DNA of 49,223 nucleotides, from positions 1-49,223 of the forward strand of contig NZ_CAKMMF010000038.1 in NCBI RefSeq assembly GCF_927798095.1, in the 5' to 3' direction. The notes under the pieces were generated by a model. That model ran no database searches. It had not been told where the DNA came from and saw only the letters and a program-made list of their open reading frames with translations. The DNA is from Paenibacillus plantiphilus (lineage in GTDB: Bacteria > Bacillota > Bacilli > Paenibacillales > Paenibacillaceae). The position numbers were made by a program, and so were the translations under genes. This document shows, one piece after another, positions 1 through 7,535 of this stretch (position 1 is its first letter; each line of letters starts with the position of its first letter).

Positions 1-64
1 ACAGGTTACATGCTCATAACCTGCTACAGCCCCCAAACCCACGTCCCACGCGGCTTCCCGGTTC

Positions 65-904
65 TTATTCTTTCCCTGTCGCTATCGGATTGTCAGGGTA
101 AGAAATCCAATCGCTCCAGCTCCCCGCATACAGCATCACATTACGAAATCCAGCGGCATACAGCGCCAATACATTCGGCGTTGCGGTAACACCGGAGCCG
201 CAATAAACAATGGTTTCCTTATCGGGATCGAGATCCGCGAACGATTCCTTCAACGATTCCGCGGTTTTCCAGCTTCCATCATCATTCAGAACATTCTTCC
301 AGAAGCGGTTGATCGCGCCTGGAATATGTCCTGCCTTCGCATCGATGGGCTCCTCTTCGCCAGCGTAGCGTCTGGGCTCGCGAGAATCGATGAGCACTAC
401 ATCTTGCTTGCCGATGGACTCACTCACATAGGCGGCATCGGTCACCATGGCTGGCCGAACTGTCGGAACGAAGCTGGCTGGAATTATAACAGGCTGCTCG
501 GTACTTACAGGATACGAGTCGGCCTTCCATGCGGAGAAACCTTCATCCAGAACGTACACCTCATCATGTCCGAGATATCGCAGCAGCCACCAGAGTCTGC
601 CGGCCATTGCGCCTCCTTGATCATCATAAGCGACAACTCGCGTATGATTGCCAATCCCCGCCTTGCTCAGCGTGGACGCCAGCTCATTCACATCCGGAAG
701 TGGATGCCGTCCTCCATGAGCCCCTACAGGAGCGGACAAATCCTTTTCCAAATCCAAATACACGGCCCCGGGGATATGCTCTGCCTCATAAGCCTCGCGT
801 CCCGCGTTTGGCTTCCCCAGCTGGAACCTGCAATCCACGATGACTTGATCCGCCTCATACAAGCGGGCAAGCAGCCATTTTTTCGATACAATCGATGATT
901 TCAT
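65..904 (-). CDS. Sulfurtransferase (two rhodanese domains; 3-mercaptopyruvate/thiosulfate type)
   Basis: The 279-residue protein has two rhodanese domains, the usual size of SseA/TST sulfurtransferases. The N-terminal inactive domain (about 10-130) carries the typical HIPGAVYLDLEKDLS stretch. The C-terminal domain carries the active-site loop CGSGVTAT with the cysteine that forms the persulfide. The CGSGVTA loop resembles 3-mercaptopyruvate sulfurtransferases more than classical thiosulfate rhodaneses, but substrate cannot be settled from sequence. It is probably cytoplasmic and moves sulfur to cyanide or thiols. I chose the ATG at 904 because GAGAGGAG lies nine bases upstream; an in-frame ATG 13 codons earlier has no such site. 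It stands alone, divergent from the mscS gene. Confidence 0.9.
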   Translation of the reverse strand: MKSSIVSKKWLLARLYEADQVIVDCRFQLGKPNAGREAYEAEHIPGAVYLDLEKDLSAPVGAHGGRHPLPDVNELASTLSKAGIGNHTRVVAYDDQGGAMAGRLWWLLRYLGHDEVYVLDEGFSAWKADSYPVSTEQPVIIPASFVPTVRPAMVTDAAYVSESIGKQDVVLIDSREPRRYAGEEEPIDAKAGHIPGAINRFWKNVLNDDGSWKTAESLKESFADLDPDKETIVYCGSGVTATPNVLALYAAGFRNVMLYAGSWSDWISYPDNPIATGKE

Positions 905-1047
905 CCGTATATGCTCCTCTCGGTAATTGTGCCTGTTCAACATTGATCATTCCTATTATATACCTCAAGCCAGCCCATTCCCAAGGTGCTAATTTCGATT
1001 TATTTATGATAAAATGTTAGCCAACAGGAACGGAGGTCGAACGGAAA

Positions 1048-2166
1048 TTGCTCGCAGAATGGTTCACTACAATACCGGAACGAATCCGCTGGCTGGAATT
1101 GCTGACCTCTATCGGAATAGCAGCAGCTTCTATTATACTCTGCTTGGCTGTTTCCGGCTGGTTGGTAACATTCATCGTCCGCAAATGGGTTCGATCCAAT
1201 TATATCGTCCAATGGACAGCGTCCTTCAGGAAGCCCTTGGGCGCTCTTATTATACTTAGCGGCTTCTCTATCGCTCTTCATCATTATGTGCCAGCCAATT
1301 GGGAATACAATGCTGTCGCCCAGCAAATCACAATGAGTCTAGCGATTATATTCGCCGGTTGGGGGTTGTACAATGTGTCCGCAACCTCCTCCTCCTTGTT
1401 CGAAGATATTAGCAGGCGGTTCGGCCTCGACGAATCCAGCATGCTGATCCCTTTCTTGTCCAAGCTGCTCCGGTTTCTCATCGTGGTGCTGGTCATCGCC
1501 CTCATCGCTTCAGACTGGGGACTGAATGTTAACGGCGTAGTTGCAGGGATGGGCATCGGCAGCCTCGCGGTCGCGCTCGCGGCCAAAGATACGCTTAGCA
1601 ATGTCATCGGCGGCATCGTCATTATTACGGAGAAGCCCTTCTCCAAGGGCGACTGGATCATGACGCCGAGCGTCGAAGGCTTCGTGGAGGATATTACGTT
1701 TCGCAGCTCCAAAATCCGCACCTTCGCCGATTCCATCGTCACCGTACCGAACGCGACGCTTGCAACCCAGCCGATTACCAACTGGAGCAAGATGGGCAAG
1801 CGAAGAGTCAACTTCTCGCTAGGCGTAGCGCTCGATAGCGATCCTGTCTCCCTTGAACGGGCAGTTACCCGTATCGAGATGGAGCTGCATATGAGCGATG
1901 ATGTTCATCAGGATCTGATCATGGTCCGGTTCAATGAATTCAATGCGCAGAGCCTTGGAATCCTGGTCTATTTCTTTACAAATACGATCATCTGGGCACA
2001 GCATCTGAAGATCCGTCAGGAGATGAACTTCATGATACTGCAAATTCTGGAGGAAGAGGGCATTAAGCTCGCCTATCCACTCCAGCGGGTTTTCCTGGAG
2101 CCTGCTGCTGCTGCTGCAGCTAGCACCACTATGCTGGAACCGGTTAAGAAAAACTCCGCCTCTTAA
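1048..2166 (+). CDS. Small-conductance mechanosensitive ion channel, MscS family
   Basis: This 372-residue membrane protein would open under turgor to release solutes on osmotic downshock. Hydrophobic segments lie near residues 17-43, 65-85, 95-115 and 140-165. They are followed by the glycine/alanine-rich pore helix (GVVAGMGIGSLAVALAAKDTLSN) and the family signature EKPFSKGDWI. The rest is the cytoplasmic beta domain (VTVPNATL, SKMGKRR). The start is a TTG with GGAGG eleven bases upstream; no better ATG is in frame. The C-terminus ends in an alanine-rich tail. The downstream acetyltransferase gene begins about 100 bases later and may be co-transcribed. Confidence 0.93.
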   Translation: MLAEWFTTIPERIRWLELLTSIGIAAASIILCLAVSGWLVTFIVRKWVRSNYIVQWTASFRKPLGALIILSGFSIALHHYVPANWEYNAVAQQITMSLAIIFAGWGLYNVSATSSSLFEDISRRFGLDESSMLIPFLSKLLRFLIVVLVIALIASDWGLNVNGVVAGMGIGSLAVALAAKDTLSNVIGGIVIITEKPFSKGDWIMTPSVEGFVEDITFRSSKIRTFADSIVTVPNATLATQPITNWSKMGKRRVNFSLGVALDSDPVSLERAVTRIEMELHMSDDVHQDLIMVRFNEFNAQSLGILVYFFTNTIIWAQHLKIRQEMNFMILQILEEEGIKLAYPLQRVFLEPAAAAAASTTMLEPVKKNSAS

Positions 2167-2262
2167 CGAACAAGAATGAATCAGCCTTTGAATAGTCCCG
2201 CCTCCCTATTACATGATGAAGCCAGCCCTTCCATCTGGCTTCGAGAAGGAGCCCAACCTGTC

Positions 2263-2772
2263 ATGACCGTCTCATCTGCCGCTGATTCATCCAGCTTTAC
2301 CCTCTCACCGCTTGATCCGATGCTTGCTGAGGAGCTGTCCCGCTGGCGCTACGAGCCGCCGTTTGACTTCTACAATTGGTCGTCATGGGAGGTCATGCAG
2401 CAGCTTGGGCTTGAATTCGGCGATGCCGACATTCGTCTTCGGCAATATGCCGCTGTACGGAATGCGGACGGCCTATTCGTCGGCTTCGCGCAATTCTTCT
2501 CCCTGCTTGGGGTAATACGACTTGGCCTTGGATTGCGGCCTGATCTGTGCGGACTTGGGATGGGCTTGCGATTCGTGCAAGCTATTGTTGAGGAGGCGCT
2601 GCGCAGAGCGCCGGGGGACGAGATTGATCTAGAGGTTCATGTCTGGAATTCTCGTGCGATCCGCACTTATGAGAAAGCGGGATTTGTCATTACCGACACG
2701 TATGAACGGGCTGCTGGCGCAGCCACTGTAGAGGTTCATTGCATGTCCTATCTGCCTTCCCGTACTAAATAA
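2263..2772 (+). CDS. GNAT-family N-acetyltransferase
   Basis: The protein (169 residues from this start) has a GNAT fold. It shows the acetyl-CoA pyrophosphate-binding loop RPDLCGLGMG followed by a helix, and a C-terminal VWNSRAIRTYEKAGF motif, which is typical of RimI/MarR-linked acetyltransferases. The substrate is not predictable. An upstream in-frame ATG at 2176 would give 198 residues but has no ribosome-binding site. The ATG at 2263 has AAGGAG eleven bases upstream, so I prefer it. It follows the mscS gene on the same strand. Confidence 0.82.
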   Translation: MTVSSAADSSSFTLSPLDPMLAEELSRWRYEPPFDFYNWSSWEVMQQLGLEFGDADIRLRQYAAVRNADGLFVGFAQFFSLLGVIRLGLGLRPDLCGLGMGLRFVQAIVEEALRRAPGDEIDLEVHVWNSRAIRTYEKAGFVITDTYERAAGAATVEVHCMSYLPSRTK

Positions 2773-2851
2773 TTCACTCGCCGCATATCCGTATAGGGAG
2801 TCGTTAAGCAGCCGCTTGCGAATGCGTATACTCTTAAGGAGGCGAGTCCCT

Positions 2852-3055
2852 ATCAAAACCTTGAACATTGTCAGCTTGCTCATTCTTATTATCGGAGGGT
2901 TGAACTGGCTGTCGATCGGTCTTTTCGAGTGGGATCTGGTTTCAAAAATTTTCGACGGCTCGGATACCGTCGGCGCCAAAGTCGTCTACATTATCATCGG
3001 GCTGTCAGCCTTGTATGCCCTGACCTTCCTCAGTAAAGTCAACGCCGAAGAGTAA
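2852..3055 (+). CDS. DUF378-family small membrane protein (YuzA-like), apparent ATC start
   Basis: A small protein of about 68 residues with two membrane helices: LNIVSLLILIIGGLNWLSIGLF, then VYIIIGLSALYALTFL. The GGLNW signature identifies the DUF378 family, whose function is unknown. The strong site AAGGAGG at 2836-2842 sits nine bases before an ATC codon, exactly where family members usually have the initiator Met followed by KTLNIV. An in-frame ATG at 2822 lies upstream of this site and so cannot use it, and the TTG at 2861 is 18 bases away. ATC initiation or a sequencing error is therefore likely; a longer protein from 2822 is the alternative. Confidence 0.78.
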   Translation: MKTLNIVSLLILIIGGLNWLSIGLFEWDLVSKIFDGSDTVGAKVVYIIIGLSALYALTFLSKVNAEE

Positions 3056-3065
3056 CACAACCTAA

Positions 3066-3107
3066 GAAGCCCGCCCCGCGCTCTTCCCAAGCGCTGCGGC
3101 GGGCTTC
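3066..3107. terminator. Hairpin between convergent genes, likely bidirectional terminator
   Basis: GAAGCCCGCC at 3066-3075 pairs perfectly with GGCGGGCTTC at 3098-3107. It lies between the convergent DUF378 and EAL genes. There is no long T run, so the intrinsic terminator call rests on stem strength and position. Confidence 0.65.
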
Positions 3108-3121
3108 CTATTCGCGTTACA

Positions 3122-4405
3122 TCATCTCTCCCCCTCAGGGTCAATAATATCGACAAACATAATGCCCTGCTGACCTACCGACACCGATATTGTGCGAATG
3201 CGGTCTCCCGAGTTGAGATCTGTATACGTGCGGGAGACATGCGCTCTCAGCTTGCCCTCCATCTCGACCGAGATCGGAATGAAGTACGGCCTCCAGCTCC
3301 AGTTCGACCCGCAGAAGGCAGTCTCTCTGTCCCAGACTCCATTGCTCTGTCGATTATAGTTGGAGGATATCTGTATCCCGTCTTCACGGCACCAATAAAC
3401 ACGAATGCACGAAGCTTCAAGTCGGGACAGCATCCCCTCGATGCAAGCGTCCGCCGCCTCCTGCCCTGCACCATCGGCAGCTGCGATAATGGATGTCCGC
3501 CATGAAGCATCAACAACCATTCGAAGCTTCTCCGCCTCAACGCCCCAATACCGCTCCTCGCTGATCATGCGGGAACGCCGACGCTCAAGCCCTGCTTCAA
3601 TTAAGTCAGCATAATGATAGGCCGGCCGGAATTCCGGCTCTGCGGGTGCGAACAGGTAGCCTTGCACATACCGTGCGCCAATCTCAATCGCCCGCTGCAA
3701 ATCATGCTCCGTCTCCACCCCTTCCACCAGCAGCGATGCGCCAATCTGCTCCGCTAGCGTAGAGAAGGAACGAACGACGCCATAATAACCAATATGCCCT
3801 TCGCTCTCCTGCAGCAAATGGATATCAAGCTTCAATAGGTTCGGTTGAATCTGCGCGATCCGATCCATGTTGCTGAAACCGCTGCCCACATCATCAATCG
3901 CAATCAAGCAGCCCTGCTTGCGATAGAGATCGACGACAGTCCGCAGCTGCTCCATCGATCCTTGGAACGCTTCCTCTGTTATCTCTATGACAATCCTTTT
4001 CGGATTAATTCCATACCTGTTTATCAATTGGAGTGTCGGCAGCTCGCCGGTCTCCTTATACGTCTGGTAGATCCAGGAGGGCTTCAAATTAAGGAAGAGC
4101 ATAGCGGGATGATAACCGTTATCTGCAGCTGTCGATGCCAGCTTTGCCAGTGCCTTCTCCCTGAGAACCCGGTCCACACGAATCTGCTCCGTCATTGGCA
4201 CCGTCTTGTCCTCGAAGAATGGCCCCAAACTTCGTACACCCTCGCCTGTCTGAATGCGGCCGAGCGCTTCATAGCCCATAATTCTTCTCGTATCCAATGC
4301 CAATATAGGCTGGTAATACGGTATCAATTGACTCGTCGCCGCACCTTCATTCGGTGTCCATGTCCTATTATATAGTCCCATTATCGCATTCGCGCTCCCT
4401 GGCAT
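3122..4405 (-). CDS. EAL-domain protein, YkuI-like (probable c-di-GMP phosphodiesterase)
   Basis: This 427-residue protein has an EAL domain at about 25-265 and a C-terminal region (about 275-427) matching the YkuI_C PAS-like sensory domain in position and length. Catalytic motifs appear conserved: YEALGR, the NLKP metal loop, EITEE, IDDVGSG, LKLDIHL, EGVET and QGYLF. It would hydrolyse c-di-GMP to pGpG in the cytosol, although the Bacillus YkuI relative is better known as a c-di-GMP binder. The stretch RSLGPFFEDKTVP is also YkuI-like. The start is uncertain: ATG at 4405 has a weak GAGAA site, and a second ATG at 4381 is possible. It ends at the hairpin shared with the convergent gene. Confidence 0.88.
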   Translation of the reverse strand: MPGSANAIMGLYNRTWTPNEGAATSQLIPYYQPILALDTRRIMGYEALGRIQTGEGVRSLGPFFEDKTVPMTEQIRVDRVLREKALAKLASTAADNGYHPAMLFLNLKPSWIYQTYKETGELPTLQLINRYGINPKRIVIEITEEAFQGSMEQLRTVVDLYRKQGCLIAIDDVGSGFSNMDRIAQIQPNLLKLDIHLLQESEGHIGYYGVVRSFSTLAEQIGASLLVEGVETEHDLQRAIEIGARYVQGYLFAPAEPEFRPAYHYADLIEAGLERRRSRMISEERYWGVEAEKLRMVVDASWRTSIIAAADGAGQEAADACIEGMLSRLEASCIRVYWCREDGIQISSNYNRQSNGVWDRETAFCGSNWSWRPYFIPISVEMEGKLRAHVSRTYTDLNSGDRIRTISVSVGQQGIMFVDIIDPEGER

Positions 4406-4504
4406 TTCTCATGTTAGTTTATCTGCCATATATAGACACCTCCTATTGTAGAACAGTGTCCAATTGTTGTAAAGAGTGCGCGCGTTCACTTCCAAAATCC
4501 CTGT

Positions 4505-4810
4505 TTATCCAACAAATGTGCGGTATGCTTCATTGTAGCGTTCAGCCGACTGAATATCCAGCTTCGTCAGTCCGCCAGAGTCCCATGAAGTGAGGCGAAG
4601 GGTAACCCTTTTATAATCGATGCCGATAAAGGGATGATGGTTCAGCTCCTCCGCAATGTCAGCAATTCTGCCAACGAATCCGATAGCCTCTGTAAAAGAA
4701 GCGAAACGGTAGCTGCCCGCCATCCATTTCTCATCCTCGCGCACCCAGCCGTCAAGCGCGGCAATTGCGTCATTCGCCGCCTCTGCCGTCAATCTGTCCT
4801 GCTTCGCCAT
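4505..4810 (-). CDS. 4a-hydroxytetrahydrobiopterin dehydratase (pterin-4-alpha-carbinolamine dehydratase)
   Basis: The 101-residue protein carries the PCD/DCoH signature: ELNHHPFIGIDYKRVTLRL, then TSWDSGGLTKLD. The paired histidines are the usual catalytic residues. It dehydrates 4a-hydroxytetrahydropterin in pterin cofactor recycling; no aromatic amino acid hydroxylase is seen nearby. Length is normal for the family. It sits 24 bases after the small gene at 4835-5128 and may be co-transcribed with it. Confidence 0.9.
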   Translation of the reverse strand: MAKQDRLTAEAANDAIAALDGWVREDEKWMAGSYRFASFTEAIGFVGRIADIAEELNHHPFIGIDYKRVTLRLTSWDSGGLTKLDIQSAERYNEAYRTFVG

Positions 4811-4834
4811 TCGCTTTCATCCCCCTCTATCCCA

Positions 4835-5128
4835 TCAGATCAGCCGAACAATACGGCTTTCCTTGCCATCCACCGACACCTCGATGCAATGATGCTTGGA
4901 GCGATATGCAATGACACCGCTGCCCACTTCAATCACATCATCCTCACCCAGCCCGAAGAAAACATCGTCCGCCAGCGTCTGCATTAATTCCTTGCGTTCA
5001 GGCTCGGACAACGACTCCCAGTCCTGCGCCTCCATATCAAAAAACAGATAACCATCGCCAATCGCATGAATGGCTTCCGTCAAATCGGCCAGAATCTCTT
5101 CATATTCCCTCGCATGCTTAACTCCCAC
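4835..5128 (-). CDS. Conserved-looking hypothetical protein, 97 aa
   Basis: I do not recognise a named family. The protein is acidic with no membrane segment or signal peptide. It appears to have an N-terminal helical part (YEEILADLTEAIHAIG) and a C-terminal beta part ending in a KESRIVRLI strand. The start is a GTG with AAAGGTGG nine bases upstream. It precedes the pterin dehydratase gene on the same strand with a 24-base gap. Confidence 0.72.
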   Translation of the reverse strand: MGVKHAREYEEILADLTEAIHAIGDGYLFFDMEAQDWESLSEPERKELMQTLADDVFFGLGEDDVIEVGSGVIAYRSKHHCIEVSVDGKESRIVRLI

Positions 5129-5308
5129 CGTGTATGGCCACCTTTCTCATCTAAACGAACTGCTGATTAATCACTGATCCAAGCAATCGCCCGCGCTCAT
5201 GCGAACGCAGAACACAGTCTGCCCGCCTATTCATGCCAGCTATTAAGCATTATTCTACACGAAATCCAATTAAAATTAACAGTTTGCGCGAAAACATCTA
5301 TTTTGCTC

Positions 5309-5335
5309 TAATCTACTCTTCGTTTTTGACGATAA
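5309..5335 (+). promoter_or_regulatory. Sigma-D-type (flagellar) promoter for motAB
   Basis: TAAT at 5309-5312, a 15-base spacer, then GACGATAA at 5328-5335. The Bacillus SigD consensus is TAAA-N15-GCCGATAA, so this matches 3 of 4 and 7 of 8 positions with exact spacing. It lies about 150 bases upstream of motA, as expected for a late flagellar operon. Confidence 0.7.
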
Positions 5336-5482
5336 TTAATATAGAGTGTTATTGTCGAAAATACATTAATAATGTCACCCCGGCACATCAGTTGTCGACT
5401 TATAGTTTCCCGCACTTGGGGTATGAACGGCAATCGCCGGTCATGGCTTCATTATCAATATATCTATCAGACGAGGTGTGTC

Positions 5483-6286
5483 ATGGAAAAATCGACTTAC
5501 ATTGGTATCGTACTCGGACTCGTTGCAGTCATGCTAGGAATGGTGCTCAAAGGAGCGGCGCTTGTCAGTCTGTTTACTCCGGCGGCATATGTTATTATTT
5601 TTGTCGGAACTGCGGCATCGCTATTCATCGGATTTCCGATGTCGGATCTCGCCAAATTTCCTAAGCTAATCAAAATGATATTCGTACAGCAGCAGCTGAT
5701 CCCCCGCGAGAAGCTCATTGCCTTATTCATGGAATGGGCAACGATTACGCGCCGTGAAGGCCTGCTCGCTCTTGAAACACAGGTCGACGAAATTGAAGAT
5801 GCATTCCTGCGGAACGGGATGCGCATGATCATAGACGGCAACGATCACGACCTTGTTCGTGATGTACTGTTGGAGGACATTGCCGCAACCGAGGATCGCC
5901 ACCGTGCAGGGGCGCTAATCTTCTCCCAGGCGGGTATGTATGCGCCTACGCTCGGGGTTCTCGGGGCCGTTATCGGACTTATCGCCGCGCTCTCCGAGAT
6001 GAGCGACATGGACAAGCTCGCTGGCGCTATTGCAGCAGCATTCGTCGCAACGCTGCTCGGTATCTTCACAGGTTATGTGCTGTGGCATCCAATTGCCAAC
6101 AAGCTCAAGCGTCTGTCCAAGCGTGAAGTCGATATTCGCCTTATGATGGTTGAAGGGCTGCTCTCCATTCAATCCGGCGTATCCACAATCGCGATTAATC
6201 AGAAGCTGTCTGTCTTCCTGACACCAACTGAGCGCTTGAAAATGAATGAGAAGGGAGCGGAGGGCGGTGAGCAAAAAGAGGCATAG
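5483..6286 (+). CDS. motA: Flagellar motor stator protein MotA
   Basis: MotA forms the proton-conducting stator with MotB. From the ATG at 5483 the protein is 267 residues, normal for MotA. It opens with a membrane helix (YIGIVLGLVAVMLGMVL), has a second helix near 35-55, a large cytoplasmic loop with conserved charged residues (MRMIIDGNDHD), and two C-terminal helices (APTLGVLGAVIGLIAAL and GAIAAAFVATLLGIFTGYV). GAGGTG precedes this ATG closely. The open frame extends upstream, but that part lacks family similarity. It overlaps motB by 20 bases and is preceded by a sigma-D-like promoter. Confidence 0.95.
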   Translation: MEKSTYIGIVLGLVAVMLGMVLKGAALVSLFTPAAYVIIFVGTAASLFIGFPMSDLAKFPKLIKMIFVQQQLIPREKLIALFMEWATITRREGLLALETQVDEIEDAFLRNGMRMIIDGNDHDLVRDVLLEDIAATEDRHRAGALIFSQAGMYAPTLGVLGAVIGLIAALSEMSDMDKLAGAIAAAFVATLLGIFTGYVLWHPIANKLKRLSKREVDIRLMMVEGLLSIQSGVSTIAINQKLSVFLTPTERLKMNEKGAEGGEQKEA

Positions 6287-7100
6287 AACCGAACACCACG
6301 AAGAACACGCTGATGAAACGTGGCTCATCCCTTATGCCGACTTGCTTACTCTTCTTCTTGCCCTGTTCATCGTTCTCTACGCCATGAGCTCTGTAGACAA
6401 TAAGAAATTCGAGGATATGAGCAAAGCCTTCAATATTGCCTTCAGCACCGGTGTAGGCGTCCTGGATAATACGACAGTGGTCGAGACCGGTCAGCAGATG
6501 GATGATGCGAACAAGGATAAGAAACGTTCTGATGACGAGGATCAGAAGAAGAAGGAAGAGAAGGAACGCCAAGCTCTCATGCAGCAGGAGCAAGAGGATC
6601 TGGAGAAGCTGAAGAAGCAGATTGATCAGTATATCCAATCCAACGGCCTGACGACACAGCTCGACACCAAGCTGAATCAATCACAGCTGATGCTGACCAT
6701 TAGCGACAACGCGCTGTTCCCTTCCGGAAGCGCCACGCTGAAGCCTGATTCACGAAGCTTGGCTGGAGCAGTCGCTAATATGCTGAAGCAGTATCCGGAG
6801 TATGAGATAATTGTTGCGGGTCATACCGATGATCAGCCGATCTCCAATCGGGAGTTTAGCAATAACTGGGAGCTGAGCTTCCAGCGGGCGTATAACTTTA
6901 TGGAAATTCTGCTGAACAACTCCAAGCATGATCCTAAGCTAATCAGCCCTATCGGGCACGGTGAATACCGTCCGGTCGATACGAATGATACCGTACTCGG
7001 ACGCTCGAAGAATCGCCGCGTCGAGGTGTCCATCATTCGCAGATACGCAGATCCTGAGAAAGCGCAGTCGATCACAGCAGCGTCAGCGACTAAGCAATAA
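6267..7100 (+). CDS. motB: Flagellar motor stator protein MotB
   Basis: MotB (277 residues from this GTG) anchors the stator to peptidoglycan. A single N-terminal membrane helix (ETWLIPYADLLTLLLALFIVLYAMSS) carries the conserved ion-binding aspartate in YADLL. A charged, probably coiled-coil linker follows (about 75-130), then an OmpA-like peptidoglycan-binding domain with LFPSGSATL, GHTDDQPI, NWELSFQRA and SKNRRVEV. I chose the GTG at 6267 because AAGGGAG lies nine bases upstream and the product starts MSKKRH, like other MotBs. The start lies inside motA, implying translational coupling. Confidence 0.95.
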   Translation: MSKKRHRTEHHEEHADETWLIPYADLLTLLLALFIVLYAMSSVDNKKFEDMSKAFNIAFSTGVGVLDNTTVVETGQQMDDANKDKKRSDDEDQKKKEEKERQALMQQEQEDLEKLKKQIDQYIQSNGLTTQLDTKLNQSQLMLTISDNALFPSGSATLKPDSRSLAGAVANMLKQYPEYEIIVAGHTDDQPISNREFSNNWELSFQRAYNFMEILLNNSKHDPKLISPIGHGEYRPVDTNDTVLGRSKNRRVEVSIIRRYADPEKAQSITAASATKQ

Positions 7101-7137
7101 TACCCTTATAAGTATGTACAAGAAACTTCCAGCATAC

Positions 7138-7184
7138 AAAAAACCAACGTTATTCAGACATCGGTCTGAAGCGTTGGTTTTTTT
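7138..7184 (+). terminator. Intrinsic terminator after motB
   Basis: AAAACCAACG pairs with CGTTGGTTTT around an inner stem TTCAGAC/GTCTGAA, and the 3' arm runs into a T-rich tract. It lies 38 bases after the motB stop. The A and T flanks also allow function on the other strand. Confidence 0.85.
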
Positions 7185-7361
7185 GTTGCCGTTATCCTCC
7201 CCCTGAAAAAAGGGTTGCAGCAATACACCGACTGCGGCACTTTGCGAAGCATTTGTTCAATTGTGGTCGAACGAACGCCGTCATGCAGCGAAACACCCCG
7301 TGCTGGGAGCTGCGCCCGGTGCGAAAGATAGTTCGTGATGCTGCACTGCCACGCGCACGAA

Positions 7362-7524
7362 GGGACTGTACGAAAAGTCCAATAACCAATGAGTCAGTCC
7401 CAAATGATGTGAAAAGATGCCTCCAAAACCACTATAAAAGATAAAAGTGGGACTGGAAGCATCTTTTTCATCCTATATGAGGGGGCTTAGCAGGAACTTT
7501 GAAATCGACTTTCTGAACAGTCCC
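7362..7524. mobile_element. MITE-like element or internally deleted IS remnant, 163 bp
   Basis: The ends are imperfect inverted repeats of about 20 bases. The left end reads GGGACTGTACGAAAAGTC and the right end, on the other strand, GGGACTGTTCAGAAAGTC. They differ at three positions. The interior codes for nothing. It holds a strong hairpin (GATGC...CCACT / AGTGG...GCATC at about 7416-7462) with T runs on both sides that may also terminate the surface-protein transcript. The GGGACTGT...AAAGTC ends resemble IS1182-type termini; that family call is from memory. I see no convincing target duplication. The stretch 7185-7361 before it holds no recognisable gene. Confidence 0.6.
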
Positions 7525-7535
7525 CTGATTCATGG

